From Sperchopsis tessellata (taxonomy: Eukaryota > Arthropoda > Insecta > Coleoptera > Hydrophilidae), in assembly GCA_033557685.1 (NCBI GenBank), contig JAWQRN010000414.1, forward strand, positions 1 through 30,069: a stretch of DNA of 30,069 nucleotides. Reading direction: 5' to 3'. How positions within the stretch are numbered: the first letter of the stretch is position 1; every line of letters begins with the position of its first letter. The notes beneath the pieces are model-generated. The model was not told the origin of the DNA, ran no database searches, and worked only from the letters and a program-made list of their open reading frames with translations. Shown one piece after another: positions 1 through 9,419 of the stretch. The position numbers and the translations under genes are program-made.

Positions 1-502
1 TTGGACATAGTATCAAATGCCTTCTTCAGGTCGATAAATAGGTACAACACATACTTCCTTTTATCCATTGTGCCCATATAGCTGCTGTTGTGTTGGTGTT
101 TTTTTGGTAAGCATATTGGCTTTTGTTGTTTTTAGTTATGTAATCTGTCATTCTTTTTTTTATTATTTTTTGTGTGATTTTGGCAAAGATGGATGTGAGA
201 GCTATTGGACGTTAATTATTGACATTGTTTTTATGTTCTGCCTTGTGTATCGGTATTATTACTGTTTTTTAGTTCTGATGGAAATTGTCCTGAGAGTATT
301 ATGTTGTTGATTATTTGTGTTATTGGTGCTGATACAATGACTTTTATTGCTTTTAGTTGTTTTGGTCGTATTCCGTCCCTACCACGAGCTTTATTATCCT
401 TTAGCTTGTCTAATAATTGCAGCACTTCATCTTCAGTGCAGTCCACCATATATATTGAGTTTAATATGCTTTTATTCAAGGTGTTAACACCATCCCACAG
501 AC

Positions 503-845
503 CTGTATTTATAAGTATGAATATTGTTTCTGTATGGAAACCGTGTAAACGCTCTGATAAGTGCCGACGTTTCGTCTACTGTTGCAAGGGACATTTTCAA
601 GGTGAGTGATGCTACTTCAATGAATGAATTATTCACTGCACTGAGTGCCTATATAAGCATGATCCGGCCGAGTTTGGATCAGTTCAGTGAAATCATTCAT
701 TGAAGTAGCATCACTCGCCTTGAAAATGTCCCTTGCAACAGTGGACGAAACGTTGGCACTTATCAGAGCCTCTACACGGTTTCCATCCGGAATCAATATT
801 CATACAGATAATAACCGTCGAAGTCTATTACATCTGTATTTATAA
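503..845. mobile_element. Foldback (inverted-repeat) insertion 'A' with 12-bp target duplication
   Basis: Two inverted arms, about 515-627 and 692-805, are near-identical when one is reverse-complemented. For example, GAGTGATGCTACTTCAATGA at 604 is matched by its complement ending at 715. A 64-bp loop separates them. The unit is bounded by the perfect 12-bp direct repeat CTGTATTTATAA at 503-514 and 834-845. Excising the unit restores the host LINE frame, so this is a real insertion of about 319 bp. No protein is encoded. The variable-length duplication fits target-primed retrotransposition rather than a cut-and-paste transposon. The arms resemble those of foldback B (4668-4934), and the motif they carry is shared with the Penelope-like termini, so an inverted Penelope terminal repeat is my best guess for its origin. 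Confidence 0.8.
650..684 (+). promoter_or_regulatory. TATA box plus arthropod initiator in the foldback loop
   Basis: TATATAAG begins at 650 and TCAGTT lies at 679-684, which puts the presumptive +1 A (681) 31 bases downstream of the first T of the TATA box. This is the canonical spacing and initiator of insect pol II promoters. The pair lies exactly in the single-stranded loop between the two arms of foldback A and would drive transcription of the downstream arm. The signals are seen directly; activity is inferred. Confidence 0.55.
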
Positions 846-1000
846 TGTTATTAGCTAGATTCTCTCCAATCTGTGCAAAAAAGTTGTTAAATTCTTCAGT
901 TATTTCGCCGGCATCTCTTAGAATTCTGTTTCCGACTTCTAGTTCCTTCCAATTGTTTCTTTTACCAGTTTCTTCCCCAGAAGTTTGTTTATTATTTGAA

Positions 1001-1500
1001 AAACTAAAAAAAAAACTACTTTTCTAATACAAATTTTGCATAATTTTTTTCTTTAAATGCGTGCAATTTTTTAAAAATTTGCATTTTCTACACTACACAT
1101 GTTCTAACTGAAATAATTTTTGAATTTTGTTGCAAATCAATGTCTACGGGAAGCTAGATTGCCACAGCTCTGCCATTTTGATGATAAATGAATTTAAAAA
1201 AACTGTTTTGTACATTTAAATATGCTATTAAAGTATACCTACAGTTTGATAAATGTAAAACAAATATTTCTTAATTAAAAAAATTCCTCAAAATTGCTTA
1301 ATTTTTTCCCGTCTAATTGTATATGTCCCCTTAACGCTAAACTTGAAAATTGTTATTGACAATGGAGACTTAACTCCATTTGTGTTACCCTAGAGCAACT
1401 AAATTAACAATTTATTCCTTTATAGCAATAATTAAAAAGTAACCGATCCTCAAGGCAGCTAATGAGTTAAAAAAATTTAATTAATTGTTTTTATTTTCAG
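1001..1500. other. AT-rich sequence upstream of the first visible exon
   Basis: I see no coding similarity here. The stretch is A/T-rich and ends with a short pyrimidine tract and TTTTCAG, the 3' splice site of the exon starting at 1501. Confidence 0.6.
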
Positions 1501-1761
1501 CACATTTGGATACCTGGTGATAATGATATTGGAGGTGAAGGCAAAGATAGAATTACGCTACATACCTATAAAAGATTTGAACACACATTTTTCCAGCCAG
1601 ATATGATACAAGTGAATAACATAACATTCTACAAAATCAATCGACTTCTACAAACCATTCCAAAACTGTCTCGAAAAATGGAGTTTTATGACAATAGTAA
1701 ACTGGTCGTAGGCTTAAGTCATGTGCCTTTAATGTTCATTCCATCACCCTACGTCGAGAAG
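1501..1761 (+). CDS. MPPE1: MPPE1/PGAP5-like metallophosphoesterase, internal exon (metal-site motifs)
   Basis: This 87-codon exon is bounded by TTTTCAG before 1501 and the donor GTAATA at 1762, and it begins and ends in phase 0. The translation starts HIWIPGDNDIGGEGKDRI. GDND (codons 6-9) corresponds to the GN(H)D/E metal-ligand motif of calcineurin-like phosphoesterases, and GLSHVPLM near the end (His at codon 74) supplies the next conserved metal-binding His. Both are characteristic of the MPPE1/PGAP5/Cdc1 family. In animals these Mn-dependent enzymes act at ER exit sites and remove the ethanolamine phosphate from the second mannose of GPI anchors, allowing export of GPI-anchored proteins. 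The exons with the N-terminal metal motifs and first membrane segment would lie left of the window. The frame has no stops or shifts, unlike every transposon relic around it. Family assignment rests on recognised motifs, not a search. Confidence 0.85.
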
Positions 1762-2137
1762 GTAATAATTATTTTTTAAGTGTTGTAACGGATCCTTTTA
1801 CTTCCTGATCGTGGTGTGCGGTGAATTAAATTACATACCCAGAAGAGCGAATACGCATAAATTTGTCCAAATTATAGTAATGTAGTTTGTAGTAGTAATG
1901 TAAATAGGGAAACAAAAAAGAACATCCGAAAAGACGTAAGAAACTATAATACTAAGTTGATAAAGGAAGTCACAGAGAAAAATGCTAACATGAAAGTACT
2001 GAGATCAAAACTTGCCAATGGAAATATTTAAATTTCCAAAATAAAGAACAGTGAAGGTACTACAATAACTAACAAAACAGAAATCACATCTACCATCCAG
2101 AAATTCTATGGTCAACTGAACCTGAACATCAACGAAC

Positions 2138-2724
2138 CAAATGAGTGAAGAGATTAGAGTAAAGGTAGGGAACAAGCAATATGTTCCCTTAAAGATATGC
2201 TAAGTTCAAAACTCCTAAGCAGATCAACGAAGCTTAGAATTTGGAGATCTTTGATAAGACCTGTGGTCACATATGCAAGCGAAACATGGACACTGACCGA
2301 TAGGGAGATAAATACACTTAGGGTATGGGAATGAAGAGTACTCAGAAAGATATTTAGTGCAACGCAGGAGAGGGACGGTTCCTGGAAAATGAAGATGATC
2401 CACGAACTTGGTGACCTGATCAACAGAGGAGACATAGTGCTTTTTGTAAAAGCCAGGCTGGTTCGGTCATTTTATGCGTATGTAAGATGGGAGAACACCT
2501 GGAAAAGTAATGGACTGGGTATCATCGGAAGCAAGAGCGAGGGGAAGGCCAAGGAGAAGGTGGAAGGAGAATGTGGTGGAAGACCTGAGATCAATGGGAG
2601 TGCGGAATTATGTATTCCTAGCCCTAAAACGAGAACGATGGAGGGAGGTGGTGGAGCAGGCCAAGACCCATAAAGGGTTGGAGTGTCACAGAAAAAAGAA
2701 GAATACCCGAACCCAATACCCGTA
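2138..2724 (+). mobile_element. 5'-truncated LINE 'H' (C-terminal domain) nested in LINE G
   Basis: This copy carries only the C-terminal part of another LINE polyprotein. It reads MLSSKLLSRSTKLRIWRSLI then PVVTYASETWTL, and after frameshifts GRPRRRWKENVVEDLRSMGV and RERWREVVEQAKTHKGL, a typical LINE C-terminus. It breaks the host LINE between its linker and RT blocks. AACGAAC occurs at both edges (2131-2137 and 2725-2731) and may be the 7-bp target duplication. 5' truncation is the usual outcome of target-primed reverse transcription. Confidence 0.75.
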
Positions 2725-3616
2725 AACGAACATCCTAAATGTCAGATCAGAGGAATTGTCGGAAATAACAAAATACGAGAACCGCGTAGCCATGAAGCAA
2801 ATGAAGGACAAAAAGGCACCTGGAGAAAATAACAATCGAGATGCTGAAATTGGGGGGAATTCTAGTAGAGGAAGCATTAAGGGCACTTCTTAATAAGTGG
2901 AAGGAAATACTCCAACCATGTGGAAAATCGCGGAGGTGGTGCAGCTGTTTAAAAAGGGCGACATTGCAAATCTTGAAAACTACCTCTCTGTAAGCCTATT
3001 GTTGCACATACACACACTTTTTGGTATGATAATCACAAATAGAATAACACAAAAGCTCTACCAACCACAAGAGCAGGCTGGTTTTTGTAAACACTTCAGC
3101 ACCATTAATCATCTTCAGGCTATACGATTAATTATGGAAAAAAAACCACTGAATACAATATCTCTCTTCATTTGGCATTTGTAAGCTACCACAAGGCATT
3201 CGACTCGGTAGAAAGATGGGTATTTACGAATGCATTAGCTAATGCGAGGATAGACTTCAGATATACAAGCATCATCAAAGACATTTACGATGGCGCAAGT
3301 ATGCAGGACAGGATTGAGGAGATTACGACTACTAACAAACTTGAAATAGGAAAAGGTCAGACAAAGAGATCCAATCTCGCCGAAACTATTAACACTTGCT
3401 CTATTTAAAAGACGGTCATGGAAGAAAAAGGTCATTAATATTGATGGGTCATACAGAGGCCACCTAAGGTTTGCAGACAATATAGTCATAGTCAGCAGCG
3501 TTGTAGAAGAACTTAAAAGTATGCTGCAAGAACTGAGTCAAACATCAAATGACGTAGGTTTGAACATTAACCTTTTCAAAACAAAAATTATGTCCAACAA
3601 CAAAAAGGATGAACCT

Positions 3617-3618
<2 letters not shown>

Positions 3619-3660
<42 letters not shown>
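3619..3660. repeat. (TA)n microsatellite
   Basis: About 21 uninterrupted TA units lie inside LINE G. Confidence 0.95.
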
Positions 3661-3662
<2 letters not shown>

Positions 3663-4212
3663 CTAGTGGAGAGATATGTATATTTGGAACAGCTGACACT
3701 GCTAGGGAAGGAAAAAATTTTTAACTACAAAAATATTTCTATAAATCTAGAGCGCGAAGTGTTTGAGTCATGTATTCTACCGGTAATAACTTACGGGCTA
3801 GAGGCAGTAACACTTACAAATAAAAGCGCAAATAGACTCAGAGTCACTCGAAGAGCCATAAAAAGATCAATGCTGCGCATCAGCTTGAGGGACCAAATAA
3901 AAAATGATGACATTGAAAAAATAACCAGAGTGACAGATGTAATAGAACGAGTAGCACATCTAAAATGATGTTAGATGGGTCATGTAGCACGACAGAACCG
4001 GGAAAATTGGACGTCAAAAATAGTGTACTGGATACCAAGAACAACAATGAAAGCCGCGGTAGACCCCAGAAATGATGGCTTGAAGATATAAAAGAAACTG
4101 CTAGTCGTGATTGATTCCACAAGGCCCGGGATAGAAAAGGGTAAAAACAGATGGGAGAGGCCTATGTCCAGCAGTGGATGGTGAAAGGCTGATAAAGAAG
4201 AAGAAGAAGAAA

Positions 4213-4667
4213 CATAATAGCTCACCCATAAACAGTAACACAAAAATAATCCTTTAGCAATAAACACTCTCTCAAACAAAGGAAAATTCTACATCTCTAA
4301 CGTGTATCTTACGATAACGTTATTGGCCTGACCCTTATTTCTCAATTCCACCAATCCTGTGTAGCGTCTTTTTTCAGACCTCAAACGAATATTTCACATT
4401 AAACTAAAAAAGAACCTCTCTGTCTTTGTTTTTGGCATAATGTTGAAACTTCTTACAATACCATATCAGTCTTTTATAAACAGGACGAATAACTCTTCAA
4501 ACTAAACCACTTGAGTGTCTAGAATACTATCACACGTAGTATACGTTGCTTTTTTAACTTTATTACTGCTATTTAAAATAACGAATAATGAAGGCTTCTA
4601 CACACCTCATAAATTAATATCAATTAATATAGTTTTCAGTACGTAGACTTCCACGCCCACAGTAAAT
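4213..4667. other. Intronic sequence with nothing recognised
   Basis: I see no ORF with family similarity and no clear repeat between the LINE tail and foldback B. Confidence 0.5.
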
Positions 4668-4934
4668 ATCTTCAGGTTTACTGGGAGATAACCGTGTGTT
4701 GGCTTGAAGGCATGAGTTCCTTGACTAGCACTGGTGAGAGCCACATGTTATTCTATTATTAGCACTTTTTAGAGCTGGTCGGCACCTACGGCTAGCACTT
4801 TTCAGAGCTACATAGCAATGTTTAATTAGCACTTTTAAAAGCTACATGTCTTGATAATGTCCCCTGCAACGGCGGAAGAAACATCGGCAAAACCAAAAGC
4901 CAACACACGGTTATCTCCCGGAAAACCTGAAGAT
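4668..4934. mobile_element. Foldback element 'B' with internal tandem repeats
   Basis: Inverted arms lie at 4668-4705 and 4897-4934; reverse-complemented, they match at 36 of 38 positions (ATCTTCAGGTTT... to ...GTGTTGGCTT). The inner region holds a tandem array (separate entry) and the motif TTGATAATGTCCCC...GGAAGAAAC. The right half aligns with the right arm of foldback A: AATGTCCC, TGCAAC, GAAAC, ACACGGTT and TCCGGAA or TCCCGGAA occur in the same order. A and B are therefore diverged members of one superfamily. No coding potential is visible and no target duplication was found. Confidence 0.7.
4726..4860. repeat. Four-copy 33/34-bp tandem array inside foldback B
   Basis: Units start at 4726, 4760, 4793 and 4827, each beginning TAGCACT and continuing T(T/C/A)A(G/A)AGC(T/C). 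The best-conserved part, TAGCACTTTTCAGAGCTACA, is itself partly self-complementary (AGC...GCT). Short tandem repeats inside inverted arms recall the organisation of insect foldback transposons. Confidence 0.75.
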
Positions 4935-4984
4935 AATATTGTTTTCGTTTTACAGAATGATGACGGGCTCTTCGGCTACTAAGC

Positions 4985-5440
4985 ATTGTCAACCACTTTT
5001 TAAGCCCCATCGCGTGCTCACTGTTTATATTGGAAATTGTGTCCTTGGTGCACAGAAATAAAAATTCTTTTCAGAGACATAATGTTTATAATTATTCTAC
5101 AAGAAATAGAAATAATTCGAATGTAGAAATCCCCCATCTTTCCTTTTTTATTAATTCACCCATTTATATAGGTTTTAAATTTTATAATAAATTGCCTACA
5201 TGCATAAGGGAAACTGATCATTCGAACAGATTTAGAAGGACCGTAAGAAGTTTATTTGTTAACGAGGCATTTTACTCGCTTAACAAATCTCATTGATGCA
5301 AATTTTAAATTGTGTGTATTAGTTTTATTTAGCATGTGTATCTTTGTATTCATTTTTTTTAATAACAGTTGTGCTCTGTATGCAATTGTATATATTATTT
5401 GTACTAGTACGTGTGTACTTTTCGTCTTATGATTGGTAAA
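4985..5440 (+). mobile_element. LINE C-terminus and 3' UTR fragment
   Basis: The frame 5030-5296 ends with a pattern found at the C-termini of jockey/CR1-type LINE ORF2 proteins: YNYSTRNRNNSNVEIPHLS, then GFKFYNKLPTCIRE and a final VRSLFVNEAFYSLNKSH before the stop. The RT core is absent (5' truncated), and 5297-5440 would be its 3' untranslated region. The minus-strand LINE at 14416-15536 shows the same YNYNTRG-type motif. Confidence 0.65.
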
Positions 5441-5657
5441 TATATAGGGAGTATTTAATGTTTTAATTAAATAATTAATTTTGTCAAAACTTTTAGAAAA
5501 TGTTTAAACTTGGACAATTCAATGCAGTTTGGCATTTTGTCGGTCTATTGTCACTATTTATACATATTTGTTGTAAATCATCAAAACAGTGTCAGTTGAT
5601 AAACTGAAAAAACAGTCAAACAATTAATGTCAAACATGTATCCCATCTATATGTAAA

Positions 5658-7127
5658 TTAATCCTTATGTACACACCCAACTTTTACCTCGTTGTTACAC
5701 ACCCAGGGTACCCGGGTGCCTGCCACAAGTTTTTCTTAATTCCTGAGTTTGCATATGAACGGAATCGTTTGGCATCAATTTACTTTATTAAATAAACATC
5801 AATAGAAACTATCTAAGCCATTTCCAAGTTCCCAAGCCCGCTACAGCTTCCATGAAAAGAAATAGGGTCTTCGAGCGCTGCACAGGTAGCGCGCTGTCAA
5901 TTTTGCTCTTCGACAGCCTACAGCAAATTTGACAATTGATGAGCAGCAATATATACCTACTAAGCTAAGTACGGGATCAAAATTTGATGGATTTTCGATG
6001 CCGAGAATGCATACCCTCTGCATCGGATTATTTATTCAGGAAAAAACTGGAAATTTTTGTGAAAAAAAATCAAGGAGAGAGAGTTGCAAAAGAACTTGCA
6101 GCATCATTCAAAGGAAGTGGCAGAAACACAGAAATTAACTATTGTTGGTGCTTTGAGAAAAAATAAGCCTTACATTCAAAAACAAATGGCTCCCCATAAA
6201 TCTAGAGAAGAATATTCTACTCTCTTTGGTTTTCACGAACATATTGCATTCTGCTCGTACGTGCCAAAGAAAAACAAAGCTGTAATTTTACTATAGACAA
6301 TGCACTCTGATTCTGCTGTAAATGACGATGAAAAGAAAAAGCCTCACATGATCACTTATTATAATAAATACAAAATTGGTGTAGATACAATGGATCAAAT
6401 GGTAACCTGATACACTACACACAGGCGCACTCAGAGATGGCCTCTTGCTATGTTTTTCAATATCTTAGACATAGGCGTTCTTGCTTCATATATAATTTAT
6501 TATGAGAACAACAAAATGATCCAAAAGAAAACTAATCAGCGACGTACATTCTTGCGTCAACAAAAATGAGGGCCTGATCGGGCTACAGCTTCCTCCTTCC
6601 GCTGTTTCTGAAGAACAAACTCAATCTCGAGACAGTACTGCTAGGAAAAACATGACAGGTTCTTGTCACGTTTGCTACAAAGAAACGATCAAAAGATGCA
6701 GGAAAACGTGAAAATGTTGTTCAGTTTGCAAATAGCCTGTCTGCAATGAACACTGTGTATCGACAATTAAATGTATTGATTGCGCTAAATGAATGTAAAT
6801 AAACTCTAATTTACCTTGAAAATTATTCTAATTGGTTATTTATTAACCCCTGTTACCTCTATGAAATATTCATCAATGACATTAATTAATTCCTGAGTCA
6901 AAATATCATTTTTCATCTAGTGGGTACCCGGGTGTGCCCGTTAAGCACATTTTCTTTAACGTCATTTAGTTCAGGTTCAAAAAATTTAAAAAAAATTACT
7001 AGTGTGTTTTTACCTACAAAAAGATTTAACTCTTTAACTCTAATGAGGATTTTAAGGCTCAGATTGATATTTCAATTTTTATTCAATTTATAAGCAAAAA
7101 TAAGTTGGGCACATACATAAGGGTTAA
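5658..7127 (+). mobile_element. piggyBac-family transposon with TTAA target duplications, internally deleted
   Basis: TTAA flanks both ends (5658-5661 and 7124-7127). The left end reads TCCTTATGTACACACCCAAC and the reversed right end CCCTTATGTATGTGCCCAAC, matching at 15 of 20 positions with all differences being transitions. This is the CCCT-type piggyBac inverted repeat. The unit is 1,462 bp, well short of a full element. It contains the 3' part of a DDD transposase: MTIDEQ at 5929, GERVAKELAASFKGSGRNTE, KLTIVGALRKNKP, GFHEHIAFCSYVPKKNKAV, a region ending KIGVDTMDQMV near 6400, then RRTQRWPLAMFFNILDI and a Cys-rich C-terminal finger (CHVCYKET...CIDCAK) ending at about 6792. The N-terminal half and the segment with the second catalytic Asp are missing, and several frameshifts are present. 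Confidence 0.9.
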
Positions 7128-7290
7128 AGAAATCAGGCCACATATTGACCCCTGGTGAACTCCAAAATCTACATTTTCTTTTCTTCGAGCAAACAGTATA
7201 TGACAAGTTGCCTCGAACCTATTCTAAAAACTTTTACTATATTTAAACTCATTTTTATTAATATTTACATTAATTTTAAAATTATTCTAG

Positions 7291-7522
7291 ATATTGGCTA
7301 CAATGCAACCTCATGTGCTATTCACTGCTCATGAGCATAAATCCATGATAGTAAGTACAAACGCCATGACTAGGGATGAACGTCAAATCGTTCCAATCAC
7401 TCCAAAAATTACCAAAGTCTACAGAGTTACGTTGGGATCATCAGATATATATGAAGTTATCGTACCAACTTGTTCTTATAGAATGGGAACCGATAAGATA
7501 GGTTTTGGATATGCCATCTTTG
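7291..7522 (+). CDS. MPPE1: MPPE1/PGAP5-like metallophosphoesterase, internal exon (AHEH motif)
   Basis: The exon follows ATTATTCTAG and ends before the donor GTACGT at 7523. It enters in phase 0, as the 1501-1761 exon leaves it, and exits after 77 codons plus one base. It begins ILATMQPHVLFTAHEHKSMI. The AHEH at codons 13-16 is the family's last metal-binding motif (GHxH/AHxH), placed right after a beta strand of hydrophobic residues, as expected. The rest (ITKVYRVTLGSSDIYEVIVP, then CSYRMGT and GFGYAIF) matches the conserved C-terminal half of the phosphoesterase domain, where animal proteins carry a CSYRMG-type signature. An in-frame TAA a few bases beyond the donor would end the protein if the intron were retained. 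Confidence 0.87.
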
Positions 7523-7716
7523 GTACGTAAATAAATTATAATAGATTTTAATTTAAATACTCAATCATAAAATGGAAAATACTATATTTTGTATATCATC
7601 TTCATAATTTAAAAAAATAAAAAATGTTTCATTCCACAAAGTACTCATATCATATCTCGACTAGTTTCGACCATAATAAGTCAATCTTAAGTTAAAAGGC
7701 AGTACAATAATTAGCA

Positions 7717-7918
7717 ACTTTCAAGGCAAAACCTCATTCCTATCTGAGACTAATTGAAGGCAAAGAACGCAAGAAGAAATTGGATATTGCCAAATGCATT
7801 GAGATATACCTCAGCAACCTTAACGAATCCCACAATTTTACCTATAATCGTCTATTTAAAAATATCTCCAATAGGCCAATTTCACGTCCTACAGCTGGTA
7901 GGTGTGGTGGTACCCGTT
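7717..7918 (+). pseudogene. Unrecognised coding-like fragment next to a Penelope-type end
   Basis: One frame reads without stops from about 7717 and ends at TAG (7917-7919). It is lysine-rich: FKAKPHSYLRLIEGKERKKK, then LDIAKCIEIYLSNLN and NYNRLFKNIS-like text ending GRCGGTR. It has no good start or splice context. It precedes a segment (8000-8080) that looks like a Penelope-type terminus, so a transposon origin is likely. I do not recognise the family. Confidence 0.3.
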
Positions 7919-7989
7919 AGTTTGTGTTGTTGCCTTCACTAACGCACAAAATTCGGTTTTAATTAATTGTCTTATATGTCGCTAATTAT

Positions 7990-8085
7990 TGCACTGCCTT
8001 TTAATTTGAGTATGGCCTAGTGTGGTTGAAACCGGTCGCGGTATGATGTAAAATAAAAACTTTGTGGAAAGACAGTATTTTTTAT
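7990..8085 (+). mobile_element. Penelope-type terminal fragment
   Basis: The fragment contains TGTGGTTGAAACCGGTCGCG followed by AAAACTTTGTGGAAAGACAG. It shares the GAAAC(C/T)GGTCGC and TTTGTGGAA blocks with the right arm of the foldback at 27835-28066 and, reversed, with 8335-8440. Confidence 0.5.
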
Positions 8086-8334
8086 TTTTTTAATTATAAA
8101 TAAATTTTTTTATCACACATTATCATACTTTGAGGATTACGTAGTTGAGCATTCTGGTTTTGAAAAAGAAGTGCAGAAGTTTCCTCAATATGTATGAAAA
8201 GTTTATTATGCAAAAACCAACCCTTGCCAAGTCCGTAGATTACATTAGTTCTAATGATGTTAGAATAGAATTTATTAACCCATCCTTAGATAGCATTTAA
8301 AAGGAAATTGGCTGTTTTGTGGATGTTCTTCTTA

Positions 8335-9240
8335 ATTAAAGAAAATACTTATATAGTCTTTCCACAAATTTATTATATAAAAGTGACCAGTTTCGACCCA
8401 CTCAGGTCATTTTCAAGCTTGAGAATTCTTTTGGGTGACATGAAAGTAGCGTTTGCGGTTGGATTAAGGCTGGTTATTACCAAGATTATAATGAGGAGCG
8501 GGTCTTACAGGAAGAGCAAGAAAGAGAGGATTGGATAACAGATAATGCGACTCATTGAGGTTTAGGTTGGGATTGGCGTGGAAGTTATGAAAATTTTGTA
8601 GGTTTTCAGCTATTTATATGTTTATGGCCCTTGGGGAGTAAATGTAAGACTGTAGGGTTATCTGGAGCAGGTTTGTGGTTACAAGACACAACTTGACTAG
8701 CAAAACTGGATCTATCTGTATATGTTGTATACATCTTTGATGTTCTTTATATCTAGTAGAAAAGGTCTGACCCGTTTGGCCGACATAATTGGTGCTACCT
8801 TCATCGAGCAACCTGAAAACCCCACTGCCAGATTTAGGGCTGACAGGGTCCTTATTATGTACTAGGATGTTGTGGAGCATATTGGTGGGTCGGAAACTAA
8901 TAATTATGTCGTCAGATAGGGATTGTAGGGTGTTAGAAAGATTATATGCAATATTTCTGGAGAATGGGATAGAGAAATATGTTTTAGTGGGCAGATAGGA
9001 AACTGGGTAATACAGTTTTTCGAAAATCCTCTTTAGTTTCCTGGAAAGGGTTATTATGACAATATGAAGAGAGTATCCATTGAACTGCAGAATTTGAAGG
9101 ATAGTCCTAAGCTTCAAACAGAATGCATCGTAGGAAAGGGGAATGGAAAAGAGTGTGCGGAAAAGGAAGTTAAAGAAAGCTAGTTTATGCGTCATAGGGT
9201 GTTTGGAGAAAATGGTATACAGTGATTAGAGTGAGTTTTC
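8335..9240 (-). mobile_element. Penelope-like element 3' part (RT tail plus GIY-YIG endonuclease)
   Basis: The minus-strand frame 9195-8614 (193 codons) contains FRPTNMLHNILVHNKDPVSP and then SGVFRLLDEGSTNYVGQTGQ followed by TFSTRYKEH. This is a GIY-YIG endonuclease start: a G-V-F beta strand, then NYVGQTG with the catalytic Arg and Tyr region (TRYKEH). GIY-YIG after a reverse-transcriptase region is diagnostic of Penelope-like retroelements. The upstream residues (LKRIFEKLYYPVSYL, SIPFSRNIAYNLSNTLQSLS) correspond to the end of the RT and the linker. Most of the RT is missing at the 5' side, and the reading frame stays open. The 3' terminal region extends to about 8335 and is closely similar to 27835-27957, including TTTTGGGTGAC and CTTTCCACAAAT-type blocks. 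Confidence 0.8.
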
Positions 9241-9265
9241 TTGCGGAATATTTGAAACGAAAAGA

Positions 9266-9395
9266 TGCCGTTGAATCAGCATACAGCCCTGTGTGATGTG
9301 AGTAAGGCATTTGATACTGTCAAACATTGGTCTCTGCTTCAGAAACTGAAATATTGTGGGGTTAAAGGTAACCTATATCATATCGTATTTTCAGT
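9266..9395 (+). mobile_element. LINE RT motif-A fragment
   Basis: A short + strand frame reads LCDVSKAFDTVKHWSLLQKL then KYCGVKGNLYHI. This is RT motif A with the catalytic Asp (D-V-S-K-A-F-D) and the following helix of a jockey/CR1-type LINE. Both sides are truncated; the SINE at 9438 lies immediately beyond. Confidence 0.75.
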
Positions 9396-9419
9396 GCAAA
9401 AAGCAGATAATTAAATGGA

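Larger units (their letters stand above)
1..1000 (-). mobile_element. LINE reverse-transcriptase fragment, interrupted by a foldback insertion
   Basis: Read on the minus strand, this is the linker and N-terminal half of a non-LTR retrotransposon reverse transcriptase, running off the window at base 1. From about 985 downward I read a linker ending ILRDAGEITEEFNNFFAQIG. After the foldback element at 515-833 the frame resumes with SILNSIYMVDCTEDEVLQLL and then a region typical of RT motif 1 (DKLKDNKARGRDGI). The last 50 bases encode YLFIDLKKAFDTMS, the RT motif A with the first catalytic Asp. Removing the insertion together with one copy of its 12-bp duplication gives a continuous frame across the join, so the LINE was there first. 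Stops and frameshifts mean it is dead. The clade is not assigned. Confidence 0.85.
1905..4212 (+). mobile_element. LINE 'G' (linker, RT and C-terminal domain), interrupted
   Basis: This is a decayed non-LTR retrotransposon in sense orientation. The linker between endonuclease and RT is at 1905-2125 (NTKLIKEVTEKNANMKVLRS). It resumes at about 2732 (SEELSEITKYENRVAMKQMK), followed by the RT fingers at 2897-3150 (KGDIANLENYLSVSLL, EQAGFCKHFSTINHLQ) and motif A at 3181-3230 (YHKAFDSVERW). Next come the motif-C region near 3470 (FADNIVIV, with Asn replacing the second catalytic Asp) and a C-terminal region at 3745-4190 (CILPVITYGLEAVTL, DVIERVAHLK). It ends in an (AAG)n tract at about 4195-4211. 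Several frameshifts and stops inactivate it. The order of blocks is that of a single element split by the insertion at 2138-2724 and by a (TA)n expansion at 3619-3660. Confidence 0.85.
1762..7290 (+). other. MPPE1 intron of 5.5 kb, filled with transposons
   Basis: The intron starts GTAATA and ends ATTATTCTAG. It contains a LINE within a LINE (1905-4212), foldback B (4668-4934), a LINE 3' end (4985-5440) and a piggyBac relic (5662-7123). I see nothing recognisable in 1790-1900, 4213-4667 and 5441-5657. Confidence 0.8.

Noticed and set aside
3880..4279. Minus-strand ORFs of 80 and 99 codons rich in Ser/Leu
   Set aside because: They are shadows of the LINE G C-terminal region and its AAG tail; no family resemblance.
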